Shown: positions 53,898-63,721, counted from the first letter of the stretch. The stretch: DNA of 64,000 nt from Tropicibacter naphthalenivorans (GCF_900176475.1 NZ_FWXX01000006.1:1-64000), one strand, 5' to 3'. The notes: generated by a model not told the origin, from the sequence alone. Program-made: numbers and translations.

Positions 53898-54924
53898 TTA
53901 GATCGTCCGTTCCCAGAGGTCGTTCAAGCCCGGCATGATGGCGAGCGTTTCGTCCCAGTCAAACCGGATGGCCTGGCTGACAACTTCGGGCTAGAGCGGC
54001 CATTTTTGCAGCTCTTCGGGCAGCTCGACCGTCTTGTTGGTCGGCGCGATCAGCCAGTTTTCCGCCATCGACAGCTGGATTTCCGGGGACAGGGCAAAGT
54101 TGATGTAGTCAAAGCCCAGCCGCTTGTCTGCGCTGTTCTCGAACACAGAGAACGAGTGGTCGAACACCAACATGCCTTCTTCGGGGACAACGTAGTCGAT
54201 CGGGATGCCTGCCTCTTGCATCGCCTTGACCTCGCCCAGATCGATGGGGGCCACGGCCACCTGACCCTGCGACAGCAGCGGCGTCAGCTGCGCCGAGTAA
54301 CCGATCTGCGGGAAGGGGCCGAGTTCCTTGAACTTTGCCACGGCGGTTTCGATGTCGTCGCGGCCAGAGCCAAAGTGCTCGCCCGCCCACATCGCCATCA
54401 TGGTCGCGGCAGAGTTGGTGATCTTGTACAGGCCCAGCTGACCCGTGAAGCGCTCGTCCCACAGGTCGGCCCAGCCCTTGGGCGGCTCGGACACCAGATC
54501 GGTGCCATAGGCAATGACCAGCGGCGCCAGCATCCCGGTCACGGCGGTGTTGCCCTTCAGCACAGCCGGTTCGATCACATCGGCCATGTTCGGCACGTTG
54601 TCCGGCGTCAGTTCCGCGAAATAGCCGTCGTTGCGGATCATCGCGGTGTATTTCTCGTTCAGCATCACCGCCGGGAATGGGGGGATTGTCCGGGCCCGCC
54701 GCGCGAAAGTTGGAAATCCACGCCATGCCAAGGCCGATATCAAGGTCAAAGTCCTTGCCGATCTGGGCGGCGAATTTCGGCATCACGTGCTGGCGCCAGT
54801 CGTTTTCCCAGCGGCCACCGAACATGTTGACGATAAAGGTGTCAAATTGCGCCAGCGCGGGCAGCCCGATCGCCCCAAGCGCAGCCACCCCGGCGGAGGT
54901 CTTGAGAAAGTTGCGACGTGTCAA
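53898..54924 (-). pseudogene. PotD-type substrate-binding protein, frameshift and amber stop
   Basis: A Tat-type leader (TRRNFLKTSAGVAALGAIGL, cleavage after PALA) begins at a TTG (54924). The frame runs to FRAAGPDNPP. One extra base in the G6 run 54679-54684 (C6 in the gene) shifts it; the other frame resumes FPAVMLNEKYTAMIRNDGYF and NSAATMMAMWAGEHFGSG up to LPEELQKWPL. TAG at 53991-53993 is followed in frame by PEVVSQAIRFDWDETLAIMP and GLNDLWERTI to TAA. The repaired length is 341 residues. It would capture the transported compound, probably the amide/ureide or polyamine used by the neighbouring genes. An upstream GTG (54943-54945) in another frame may be the original start. Confidence 0.8.
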
Positions 54925-55035
54925 AGTCTTGGGTTTCGTTCACCTGTTGGATTGTCGTGGGTCTACCGCAGGGAGGAGGCGCGGTAGACCCCGGTTTGCC
55001 CGCCAAAGGGGAGAAGGCGGGATTTCGGGCTGCGG

Positions 55036-56412
55036 CTACATCTCGATCTTGATCGGATCCAGTCGCAGGTCGATCAAAAGCGGGGCATCGCGGGTTTTGA
55101 TAGCCTCGCAAGCTGTCTTGAGGCTGTCGGCATCGCTCACACAGACGGTTTTCAACCCCAGCGTTTGCGCCGCGGCGGCAAAGTCGATTTGCGCGATCAT
55201 TGACGGGCTCGGGTCCATGGCGCGGTTGGAGAATTGCACGTGCTCGGCGCCATAGCTGCCATCGTTGCAAATGAGGATCACCATGTCGGTCTTCTGGGTC
55301 ACGGCGGTGGCCAGCTCGCTCAGCCCCGACAGGGTAAAGCCGCCGTCCCCGGCCACCAGAACCGTGGGCCGGTCGGTGATGGCAGTGGCGGTGCCTATGG
55401 CCTGACCCATTGCGCAGCCAATCGCGCCAAAGTGACAGGTGTAGACAAGGTCCGAGGGCCGCGTCACCGGCAGGGCGCGCCACGCGGTGGTGACAAAGCG
55501 CCCCAGATCGGCGACCAGGACGTGCTCGCGCGGCAGGGCGGCGTTCAGCGCGCGCAGGGCGGGGACCATGTCGACGGTGCCGGGGGCGGTGGGCGCGGGC
55601 TGTGCAGCCAGCCGCTCGGCCAAGCCATCGGCGGCCCCCGATCCGGGGATCTCGGCCATGTCCAGCAGATCGGTAAACGCCTGCGCCGTCCCGGCGATAT
55701 CGCCGATCAGCCGCAGCGACGGCACGTCCATTCGCGCGTTTTCCTGAATGTCGGGCAAGATCTGCACCACGCGATTGCCCTTGGTATAGGCGCGCTCTTC
55801 GGTGGTGTGTTTGCTCAGGCTCGCGCCAAAGGCGAGGATGCAGTCCGACTGCATGATGACTTCGGTGGCGAGCGGGTGGCTCAGCCCGCCACAAATCCCA
55901 AGGTTATGCGGCTCGCCGTGGAACAGCCCTTGGGCCTTGAGCGTGGTGGCCAGCGGGGCCTGAATGCGCTCGGCCAAGGCGATCAGCGCGGCGCGCGCCT
56001 GCGGGGTGCAGGCGCCGCGCCCGGCAAGGATCAGCGGCCGCCGCGCCTAGGCCAGCATCCCGGCCGCCTCTGCGAACAGATCGCCCGGCGCGGTGTCGCC
56101 GCACAGCAGGACCAGAGGAATGCCGCCGCGCGCCGCTTCCGCCAGGGCGGTGACCACGTTGGTCAGAGCAGGCCCGTGGGTAATGGTTGCCACCCCCGTC
56201 TGCCCGGTCGCCTGCGCAAAGCCGATGGCGGCCAGCACGGCGTTGGCTTCGTGCGTGCAGGGCACATAGCGGCCCGCCCCGGTCCCGATGTAGGCGTCCA
56301 CCATGAACAGGTTGGCGTCGCCGACCAGCCCATACAGATGGGACGTGCCCTGCGCGATCAGCGCCTGTACCAGCTGTTGGTGAAGTTTCGGGGAAGGTGC
56401 AGTGTCTCGCAT
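55036..56412 (-). pseudogene. Thiamine-diphosphate enzyme (acetolactate-synthase-like), internal deletion and amber stop
   Basis: The N-terminal PYR domain is intact (LYGLVGDANLFMVDAYIG, YVPCTHEANAVLAAIGFAQA with the catalytic Glu). After CGDTAPGDLFAEAAGM the text joins LA-TAG-ARRPLILAGRGA (TAG 56047-56049), skipping about 80 residues that normally separate these blocks. The middle domain and the TPP domain (GAIGCAMGQAIGTATAITDR, VAGDGGFTLSGLSEL with GDGG, ICNDGSYGAE) are open to the end. The remaining 458 codons compare with ~540 in relatives. It resembles the ALS/benzoylformate-decarboxylase group; the substrate is unknown. It follows the transporter genes upstream on the same strand. Confidence 0.78.
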
Positions 56413-56585
56413 GTCGCCGCTTGGCCTCGTCTCCTGTCTGGACTCACCCTAGGCGCAGTTCTTTCATGACAAAAGTTCAAGCTTCGACACGCAAAAGTTC
56501 CATTATGGCACTTTAGAAAATGAGCCGCGGAAACACCCACACCGCAACCGCTTGCGCGGGTCACAGGCATCGCGGCCCGTCGCGC

Positions 56586-57167
56586 TCAGGTGTCGTGAAA
56601 ACAGACGCTGCGACCATGGGCCTGCTCGGCCAGCAGCACGACTTCGGCGGCGGCGCGGGCGTCTTCCCCGGCGTCGTGGTGGTCAAACGACAGGCGCAGG
56701 TGCCGCTTGAGCGAGGCCAGCCCATGCCCGCCGTTGCCTTTCAACTCGGGCCACGCGCGGCGCGCCACGGTCACGCTGTTCTGCCACGTCCAATCCGGCT
56801 CGGATCGCTGCAAGCCCGCGCAGGCGGCGCGAAAGGCGCTGCGGTCGAACCCAGAGTGCTGGTAGATCGTCACCCCCTGAAGCGGGGCCTCGATCATCGC
56901 CAGCGCATCGGCAAAGAAAGGCGCGCCGCGCACGGTCTTTTGGCTGATCCCATGCAGGCCGGTAAAGGCCCAGGTCGCGGTCTGCGGGTCCACAAAGGTC
57001 ACCCAAGTCTCGATGCTGTTGTCGGGCCGCACGCAGGCGACGCCGATCTGACAGATGCTGCCCCGGTCGTGGTTCGCGGTCTCGACGTCCAGCGCAAGAA
57101 AGCGGAACGGCCCGGTGGGGAACGCGCTGTCTGGCTGGCTTGGCGTGTGGCGCTGTGGTGTCGGCAT
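56586..57167 (-). CDS. DEDD-type 3'-5' exonuclease (DnaQ/epsilon-like)
   Basis: A 193-residue single-domain exonuclease: ExoI FRFLALDVETANHDRGSICQIG (Asp, Glu), ExoII GLHGISQKTVRGAP and YQHSGFDRSAFRAAC (Asp), ExoIII FDHHDAGEDARAAAEVVLLA (His, Asp). It is close in size to stand-alone epsilon-like proteins that contain no BRCT or GIY-YIG addition. It stands alone, with no operon partner. Confidence 0.85.
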   Translation of the reverse strand: MPTPQRHTPSQPDSAFPTGPFRFLALDVETANHDRGSICQIGVACVRPDNSIETWVTFVDPQTATWAFTGLHGISQKTVRGAPFFADALAMIEAPLQGVTIYQHSGFDRSAFRAACAGLQRSEPDWTWQNSVTVARRAWPELKGNGGHGLASLKRHLRLSFDHHDAGEDARAAAEVVLLAEQAHGRSVCFHDT

Positions 57168-57227
57168 GGTCGCTTCCCGGATTTGGCGGCGTGAAGGGCT
57201 GTCGGTAGCGCGATCCTGACGCGGCGT

Positions 57228-58007
57228 CTAGCTGCGCGAGGGCGCGGTTTCGCGCAGGATCACGCCCGACGCCATAAAGCCGCCGTCCACGTTCAGGATA
57301 TGCCCGTTGATATAGGCCGCCTCGTCGCTGGCGAGGAACTGGATGGCGCTGGCGACCTCTTGGGGTTTGGCGTAGCGCTTGGCGGGGATCTGGTCTTCCC
57401 AGATGGCGCGGTCCTTGGGGCCGTGGACCTGCAAGACCATTGGCGTGTCCACCGGCACCGGGGCGACGGCATTGGCGGTGATGCCGAATTCACCCAGTTC
57501 ATTGGCGAGCAGACGGGTCAGCATGTCGACGCCCCCCTTGGTGCAGGAATACGCGCCGCGCCCGGTGTTGGCGATCTGACCGTTGACCGAACTGACGGTG
57601 ATGATGCGGCCCTTGCCCTTGGCGCGCATCTGCCGTCCTGCGATCTGGCAACAGTGGAAGGTGCCGGTCAGGTTCACGTCCAGAATGCGTGTCCAGTCAT
57701 CGGGGTCGAAATCAAGGATGCGCCCGGTTTTCACGATGGCCGCCGAGGTCACAAGGATGTCGGTCCCGCCGGCTTCTGCGATCCGGGCAAAGGCCGCGTC
57801 AAGGCTCGCGCGGTCGGTCACATCGACCTGCATGGCGGTGACGTGGCCCAAGGGGCGCAGGCGGGTCAGGGCTGCGTTGAGCGCCTCCTGCGACCAGTCG
57901 AGGATAAACACCCGCGCGCCCGCCTTGGCAAAGCCTGCGGCTGTGGCCTCTCCGATGCCGCCCGCGCCGCCGGTAATGACGGCGATCTTGCCGGTAAAGT
58001 CGTGCAT
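57228..58007 (-). CDS. Short-chain dehydrogenase/reductase
   Basis: A 259-residue classical SDR with TGGAGGIGEA for NAD(P), LDWSQE, DILVTSAAIVKTG, TVSSVNGQIANTG with the Ser, YSCTKGGVDM with Tyr/Lys, and a C-terminal VDGGFMASGVIL. The substrate is unknown. It ends in TAG that looks natural. It lies 23 bases downstream of the GlxA-type regulator and may be co-transcribed with it. Confidence 0.82.
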   Translation of the reverse strand: MHDFTGKIAVITGGAGGIGEATAAGFAKAGARVFILDWSQEALNAALTRLRPLGHVTAMQVDVTDRASLDAAFARIAEAGGTDILVTSAAIVKTGRILDFDPDDWTRILDVNLTGTFHCCQIAGRQMRAKGKGRIITVSSVNGQIANTGRGAYSCTKGGVDMLTRLLANELGEFGITANAVAPVPVDTPMVLQVHGPKDRAIWEDQIPAKRYAKPQEVASAIQFLASDEAAYINGHILNVDGGFMASGVILRETAPSRS

Positions 58008-58030
58008 GTCTCGGGTCCTTTAGGTTTGGG

Positions 58031-59023
58031 CTACGGTTGGGGCGGGGCGGCACGCTTGGCCGCGCGGTACTGGCTGGGGGTCCAGCCCCGGTCTTGCTTG
58101 AGGGTCTTGGACAGATGTGCGCTGTCGCAAAAGCCGCACAGCTGCGCGACCTCGGGGATCGGCGCATCAGAGCTGGCCAGTTTGGACAGCGCCCGGTCCA
58201 GCCGCAGGTCCATGTAAACGCGCGACGGGCTGGCCGCGAGGTCCGCCTCAAAGCGGCGCAGCAGCGTGCGGCGCGGCGTGTCCAGACGATCCGCAAGGGC
58301 GGCGACGGTCAGCGGCACCTCTATGTTCTGCTGCATCAGCAGGACGGCGCGTTTGACCAGCGGGTCGCGCGGCTGACGGTCCAGACTTTGCCCCGGCTGC
58401 GGACGATCCCCGCCAAGGGCGTTGTCGATCATCATGATGTTCAGGCTCTTGATTGCCGCCGATTGCCCCAAATGGCGCGAGACCAGATGCGCCGCCAGAT
58501 GCGCCGCGCCATGCCCGCCGGAGCAGGTCAGACGGTCGCGGTCCACGACGAAAATCTGGTCGGAGACCGGGCGCTCTGTCTCGAACCGATCCAGAAAATC
58601 TTGGTGGTGGAACCAGCTGACGCAACAGCGATAGCCCGCCAGCAGCCCCGCCTCTTGCAGGTGAAACACCCCGGTGCAAAGCCCGATCAGCGGTGTGCCC
58701 TTGGCGGCGCGATCCTGCAAAAAGGTGGTCATCGGCGCCGACAGCCCCGTTTCCTCGCTCATCAGCCCGCCAACGACGATCACATAATCATAGGCCCCGG
58801 CATCGCGCAGCCGGGTGTCCGGCGAGACGCGTACCCCGCAAGACGAGCGCACCGGGTTCATGGTGTCCGACAGCACCCCCCAATCGCACAGGATCGGGCG
58901 CGAGCGGTCGGCCTCATCCGCCGCGAGGCGCAGCACGTCCACGAAGTTGGCAAAGGCGGATAAGGTAAAGCTTTCCGCCAGCAAAAACGCGACCTTGAGC
59001 CGTTTATGATCGGAGTTCACCAT
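58031..59023 (-). CDS. GlxA-type (DJ-1/PfpI + AraC) transcriptional regulator
   Basis: 330 residues. The N-terminal DJ-1/PfpI-like domain is VAFLLAESFTLSAFANFVDV, DYVIVVGGLMSEE and LIGLCTGVFHLQEAGLLAG (nucleophile-elbow Cys). The C-terminal AraC domain has two helix-turn-helices (LTVAALADRLDTPRRTLLRR and IPEVAQLCGFCDSAHLSKTL). Regulators of this build (GbdR, SouR, ArgR types) control glycine betaine, sarcosine and related catabolism. It is divergent from soxB, so it is the likely activator of the sarcosine oxidase operon. Confidence 0.85.
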   Translation of the reverse strand: MVNSDHKRLKVAFLLAESFTLSAFANFVDVLRLAADEADRSRPILCDWGVLSDTMNPVRSSCGVRVSPDTRLRDAGAYDYVIVVGGLMSEETGLSAPMTTFLQDRAAKGTPLIGLCTGVFHLQEAGLLAGYRCCVSWFHHQDFLDRFETERPVSDQIFVVDRDRLTCSGGHGAAHLAAHLVSRHLGQSAAIKSLNIMMIDNALGGDRPQPGQSLDRQPRDPLVKRAVLLMQQNIEVPLTVAALADRLDTPRRTLLRRFEADLAASPSRVYMDLRLDRALSKLASSDAPIPEVAQLCGFCDSAHLSKTLKQDRGWTPSQYRAAKRAAPPQP

Positions 59024-59129
59024 GTCCCATATTTACATATGAAGCGGCCCAATACTACCCGCGCGCGCCGGGTTCTTTGCTTAGGGTCGGTCAAATCACC
59101 CTCTTCCCACATCGTTGCGAGGCCGCCCC

Positions 59130-60383
59130 ATGACGCGTTTCAACGCCTTTGCCCTGCTCAAGAATGCCCTGACCGGCCACAAAGGCTGGACCGAGCAATG
59201 GCCCGACAGCCAGCCCAAGAAAGAGTACGACGTGATCATCGTCGGCGCGGGCGGGCATGGTCTGGGCGCGGCCTATTACCTGGCCAAGCAGCATGGCATC
59301 ACCAATGTTGCGGTGATCGACAAGGGCTGGCTGGGCGGCGGCAACACCGGGCGGAACACCACGATCATCCGCTCGAACTATCTGTATGACGAAAGCGCGC
59401 GGCTGTTCGATCATGCGGTCGATCTGTGGGAAAATCTCAGCCAAGAGCTGAACTACAACGTGATGTATTCGCGGCGCGGCGTGCTGATGTTGGCGCATAA
59501 CGTCCATGACGTGCAGTCCTTTACCCGCCACATCCACGCCAACCGCCTGAACGGTGTCGACAACCGCTGGTTGACCCCGCAAGAGTGCAAGGACTACTGC
59601 CCGCCGCTGAACATCTCGGCCAATGCGCGCTATCCGGTGATGGGCGGCGCCTTGCAGGAACGCGCCGGGACCGCGCGTCACGATGCGGTGGCTTGGGGCT
59701 ATGCGCGCGGGGCCGCCGAGCGGGGCGTCGACATCATTCAGAACTGCGCCGTGACCGCGATCCGCCGCAATCCCGATGGGTCCGTGGCGGGGGTCGAGAC
59801 GGCCAAGGGCTTTATCAAGGCCAAGAAGGTTGCGGTATCCGCCGCCGGTCACACCTCGACCGTGATGCAGACGGCGGATGTGCGCCTGCCGCTGGAAAGC
59901 TACCCGCTGCAGGCGCTGGTGTCGGAGCCGGTGAAGCCGATCTTTCCCTGCGTGGTGATGTCCAACGCGGTGCACGCCTACATCAGCCAGTCCGACAAGG
60001 GCGAGCTGGTGATCGGCTCGGGCACCGACCAGTACACCAGCTATTCCCAGCGCGGCGGGCTGCCGCTGATCGAGCATACCGTGGCGGCGATCACCGAGGT
60101 GTTCCCGATCTTTAACCGCATGCGGATGCTGCGCAAATGGGGCGGGATCGTCGACGTGACGCCGGACCGCTCGGCCATCATCTCGAAAACCCCTGTGCAG
60201 GGTCTTTATGTCAACTGCGGCTGGGGCACCGGCGGGTTCAAGGCCACGCCCGGCGCGGCACATACCTTTGCCTGGACCGTGGCCAAGGATGAGCCGCACC
60301 CGATCAACGCGCCCTTCACCATGGAGCGCTTCCGCACGGGCCGTTTGATCGACGAGGCCGCTGCCGCAGCCGTCGCGCACTGA
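59130..60383 (+). CDS. soxB: Sarcosine oxidase beta subunit
   Basis: The ATG at 59130 ([20 protein letters not shown]) gives 417 residues. The FAD-binding Rossmann motif is [18 protein letters not shown], then [20 protein letters not shown]. The C-terminal [20 protein letters not shown] is a family hallmark of heterotetrameric sarcosine oxidase beta. This subunit binds noncovalent FAD and covalent FMN and oxidises sarcosine to glycine and formaldehyde. An earlier in-frame start (59115) is less likely. It is first in the soxBDAG order usual for the operon. Confidence 0.92.
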   Translation: MTRFNAFALLKNALTGHKGWTEQWPDSQPKKEYDVIIVGAGGHGLGAAYYLAKQHGITNVAVIDKGWLGGGNTGRNTTIIRSNYLYDESARLFDHAVDLWENLSQELNYNVMYSRRGVLMLAHNVHDVQSFTRHIHANRLNGVDNRWLTPQECKDYCPPLNISANARYPVMGGALQERAGTARHDAVAWGYARGAAERGVDIIQNCAVTAIRRNPDGSVAGVETAKGFIKAKKVAVSAAGHTSTVMQTADVRLPLESYPLQALVSEPVKPIFPCVVMSNAVHAYISQSDKGELVIGSGTDQYTSYSQRGGLPLIEHTVAAITEVFPIFNRMRMLRKWGGIVDVTPDRSAIISKTPVQGLYVNCGWGTGGFKATPGAAHTFAWTVAKDEPHPINAPFTMERFRTGRLIDEAAAAAVAH

Positions 60384-60422
60384 CCTGCGCGCCAGATGAA
60401 TGCGCACTAAAGGATACGAGAC

Positions 60423-60725
60423 ATGCTTCTGATCCATTGCCCCCATTGTCAGGAAACCCTGCCCGAGGCGGAATTCACCTACGCCGGACAGGCCCATATC
60501 GTCCGCCCCGCCGATCCCATGAGCCAGACGGACGAACAGTGGGAGGAGTTCCTGTTCATCCGCCAGAACGCCAAGGGCGCGCATTATGAACGCTGGCGGC
60601 ACCTGCACGGCTGCGGCCGCTTCTTCAATGCGGTGCGCGACACCGTGTCCGACCGCTTTTTGACCACCTATGTCTCTGGCGCGCCGCGCCCTGATCTGAG
60701 CAGCCTGATGGAGGGCAAGGCATGA
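60423..60725 (+). CDS. soxD: Sarcosine oxidase delta subunit
   Basis: A 100-residue zinc-binding subunit. CPHCQETLPEAEFTYAGQAH provides the first ligands, and WRHLHGCGRFFNAVRDTVSD the remaining His/Cys. The WEEFLFIRQNAKG segment is typical. It is a structural subunit that bridges alpha and beta. The stop overlaps the alpha start by four bases. Confidence 0.92.
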   Translation: MLLIHCPHCQETLPEAEFTYAGQAHIVRPADPMSQTDEQWEEFLFIRQNAKGAHYERWRHLHGCGRFFNAVRDTVSDRFLTTYVSGAPRPDLSSLMEGKA

Positions 60726-63721
60726 GCTATCGCATTCCCGAACGCGGCCGCGTCGACCGCAGCCAGCCCATCCGCTTTACCTTTGACGGGCGTGAGGTCA
60801 CGGGCTTTCGTGGCGACACCGTGGCCTCGGCCCTTCTGGCGGAGGGCAACCACCTCATGGGCCGGTCTTTCAAGTATCACCGTCCGCGTGGCCCCGTCGC
60901 GGCAGGCTCCGAAGAGCCCAACGCGCTGATCGGCACCCGCCGCGGCAAGGGCCAGTTCGAGCCGAACACCCGCGCCACCATGCAAGAGCTGCGCCACGGG
61001 CTTCAGACCACCTCGCAGAACAAATACCCGTCGCTCAAGTTCGACGTGGGCGCGGTGAACGATGCCGCCTACATGCTGTTTTCGGCGGGCTTTTACTACA
61101 AGACCTTCATGTGGCCCAAGAATTTCTGGCACAAGGTTTATGAGCCGTTCATCCGCGCGGCGGCGGGGCTGGGCGTCAGCCCGACCGAAGAAGACCCCGA
61201 CATTTACGCCTCGCGCAACATGCACTGCGACGTGCTGATCGTCGGCGCGGGTCCTGCGGGTCTGGCGGCGGCGCGGCAGGCGGCAGGCAAGGGGCTCAAG
61301 GTCGTTCTGGTGGACGAACACGCCGAGGCGGGCGGCACGCTGTTGTCAGAGCCGCAGGCGGTTATCGACGGTGCGCCCGCGTGGGACTGGCTGGCGGCGA
61401 CGCTGGCCGATCTGAAGGCGGCGGGCGTCAAGATCATGACCCGCACCACCGCCATCGGCTACTACCACGAGAACCTCATCGGCATGGTTGAACGCCTGAC
61501 CGACCATCTGGACGAGGTGCCTGCCGACACTCCGCGCGAACGCATGTGGCGGGTGCGCGCCAAGCAGGTTGTGCTGGCGCAGGGCGCGCTGGAAAAGCCG
61601 TTGGTCTTCCACGGCAACGACCGCCCCGGCGTGATGCTGGCGGGGTCTGCGCAGACCTTCCTCAACCGCTTTGGCGTGCTGGTGGGCAAGCGTCCCGTCG
61701 TTATGACGTCGCATGACAGCGCGTGGTACGCGGCCTTTGATCTGGCGGGCGCTGGCGCGCAGGTGCAGGCCATCGTCGACACCCGCGGCGAGGTCCGCGA
61801 CGACCTGCTGGCGCAGGCCAAGGCGTTGAACATCCCCGTCAAACTGGGCCACACCGCCACGGCGACCTCGGGGCGTCTGCGGGTGTCCTCGCTGCGTGTG
61901 AACAAGGTGACGGGCGCGACCGTTGGCGCGGGCGAAGAGATCAAGTGCGACGCGGTGCTGATGTCAGGCGGCTGGACGCCTTCGCTGCATCTGTTCTCGC
62001 ACACCAAAGGTAAGCTGGCCTGGGATGACGACCTGACCACCTTCTTGCCATCGGACACCCCCGAGGATTGCGTGATCGCGGGTGCAGGCCGGGGGCTTTG
62101 GGGCGTCGAAGCGGCGTTGAGGGACGGCGCGGCGCAGGCTCAGGCGGCGCTGGAGGCGCTCGGCCAGACCGAGGCGGCCCAAGGCTACAGCGTGACCGAG
62201 GATCGCCCCGGCACCGGTGTCACCCATAAGGAACTGCCGACGGATCGCAGCCCCGGCAAGGCCAAGGCCTTTGTCGACTATCAGAACGACGTGACGGCGA
62301 AGGATCTTCGGTTGGCGGTGCGCGAGGGGATGCGCTCCATCGAGCACGTCAAGCGCTACACCACCAACGGCATGGCCACCGATCAGGGCAAGATGTCCAA
62401 CATCAACGGGTTGAACATCGCCGCCGACGCTCTGGGGAAAAAGCAGCCGCAGGTGGGCCTGACCACCTTCCGCCCGCCCTACACGCCGACGACCTTTGGC
62501 GCGTTTGCGGGGTATCACCGGGGCAGCCATTTCGAGGTGACGCGCAAGACGCAGATCGACGCTTGGGCCGAGGAGAATGGCGCGGTGTATGAACCCGTCG
62601 GCCAATGGCGGCGCGCGCGGTATTTCCCGAAAGCGGGTGAGGATATGGACACGGCGGTGACGCGCGAATGCGCCGCAACGCGGGCGTCCGTGGGCATCTT
62701 CGACGCCTCGACGCTGGGCAAGATCGAGGTGGTCGGCCCGGATGCGGCGGAATTCGTCAACCGTATGTACACCAATCCGTTCCTCAAGCTCGGCGTCGGC
62801 AAGTGCCGCTATGGGCTGCTCTGTGGCGATGACGGTTTTATCCGTGATGATGGCGTGATCGGGCGCATCGCCGAGGACCGCTTTCACGTCACCACGACGA
62901 CGGGCGGCGCGGCGCGCGTGCTGAACATGATGGAGGATTACCTGCAAACCGAATGGCCCGATCTGGATGTCTGGCTGACCTCGGTCACCGAACAGTGGTC
63001 CACCATCGCGCTGAACGGCCCGAACGCGGCGAAGCTGCTGCAACCCTTTGTGCCGGACCTGGAGCTGACCGAAGAGACCTTCCCGCATATGTCCTGCGCC
63101 GAAGTCAACGTGGCGGGCACGCCTGCGCGCCTCTGGCGGGTCAGCTTTACCGGCGAGATCGGCTTTGAGGTCAACGTGCCCGCGCCGCTGGGTCGCCAGC
63201 TGTGGGAAACGCTGTGGCAGGCCGGTCAGCAGTACGACATTTGCGCCTATGGCACGGAAACCATGCACGTTTTGCGCGCCGAAAAGGGCTATATCATCGT
63301 CGGTCAGGACACCGACGGCACGGTCACGCCTTTTGATGCGGGCATGGGCTGGGCCGTGGGCAAGAAGAAGGCCGATTTCGTCGGGATGCGCGGCATGGCG
63401 CGGCCTGACCTCGTGGCCTCGGGCCGGCGTCAGTTGGTCGGCCTGCTGACCGAGGACGGCTCGAAACTCGAAGAAGGCGCGCAGATCGTGCTCGACCCCA
63501 ACCAGCCGATCCCGATGAAGATGGTGGGCTTTGTCACCTCTTCGTATGACCAAGGCACCGTGGGCCGGCCCATCGCGCTGGCGCTGATCGAAGGGGGGCA
63601 GGACCGCATGGGCGAGACCGTCCATGTCCCGATGCCGCACCGTACCATCGCCGCCAAAGTCGTCTCTGCCGTCTTTGTCGACCCTGAAAACTCTCGTCTC
63701 AAGATAGGAGCCGCCGCATGA
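60722..63721 (+). CDS. soxA: Sarcosine oxidase alpha subunit
   Basis: A 999-residue subunit of full length. The N-terminal ferredoxin-like domain (RFTFDGREVTGFRGDTVASA, GRSFKYHRPRGP) is followed by an NAD-binding domain (DVLIVGAGPAGLAAARQAAG, LVDEHAEAGGTL), a second Rossmann region, and a C-terminal GcvT-like tetrahydrofolate-binding domain (RASVGIFDASTLGKIEVVGP, FTGEIGFEVNVPAPLG, VLRAEKGYIIVGQDTDGTV). The folate domain captures formaldehyde as 5,10-methylene-THF. It overlaps both neighbours (ATGA). Confidence 0.95.
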   Translation: MSYRIPERGRVDRSQPIRFTFDGREVTGFRGDTVASALLAEGNHLMGRSFKYHRPRGPVAAGSEEPNALIGTRRGKGQFEPNTRATMQELRHGLQTTSQNKYPSLKFDVGAVNDAAYMLFSAGFYYKTFMWPKNFWHKVYEPFIRAAAGLGVSPTEEDPDIYASRNMHCDVLIVGAGPAGLAAARQAAGKGLKVVLVDEHAEAGGTLLSEPQAVIDGAPAWDWLAATLADLKAAGVKIMTRTTAIGYYHENLIGMVERLTDHLDEVPADTPRERMWRVRAKQVVLAQGALEKPLVFHGNDRPGVMLAGSAQTFLNRFGVLVGKRPVVMTSHDSAWYAAFDLAGAGAQVQAIVDTRGEVRDDLLAQAKALNIPVKLGHTATATSGRLRVSSLRVNKVTGATVGAGEEIKCDAVLMSGGWTPSLHLFSHTKGKLAWDDDLTTFLPSDTPEDCVIAGAGRGLWGVEAALRDGAAQAQAALEALGQTEAAQGYSVTEDRPGTGVTHKELPTDRSPGKAKAFVDYQNDVTAKDLRLAVREGMRSIEHVKRYTTNGMATDQGKMSNINGLNIAADALGKKQPQVGLTTFRPPYTPTTFGAFAGYHRGSHFEVTRKTQIDAWAEENGAVYEPVGQWRRARYFPKAGEDMDTAVTRECAATRASVGIFDASTLGKIEVVGPDAAEFVNRMYTNPFLKLGVGKCRYGLLCGDDGFIRDDGVIGRIAEDRFHVTTTTGGAARVLNMMEDYLQTEWPDLDVWLTSVTEQWSTIALNGPNAAKLLQPFVPDLELTEETFPHMSCAEVNVAGTPARLWRVSFTGEIGFEVNVPAPLGRQLWETLWQAGQQYDICAYGTETMHVLRAEKGYIIVGQDTDGTVTPFDAGMGWAVGKKKADFVGMRGMARPDLVASGRRQLVGLLTEDGSKLEEGAQIVLDPNQPIPMKMVGFVTSSYDQGTVGRPIALALIEGGQDRMGETVHVPMPHRTIAAKVVSAVFVDPENSRLKIGAAA

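Noticed and set aside
6212-56049. Genome-wide reassignment of TAG to a sense codon
   Set aside because: TAG also serves as an apparently normal stop at the ends of the MarR (29341), small copper-locus (34005), LysR (46990) and SDR (57228) genes. Many damaged genes also carry frameshifts that recoding cannot explain.
59024-59129. A glycine-type riboswitch before the sarcosine oxidase operon
   Set aside because: The 106-base gap lacks the paired aptamer pattern and conserved purine blocks. Regulation by the divergent GlxA-type activator is a simpler explanation.
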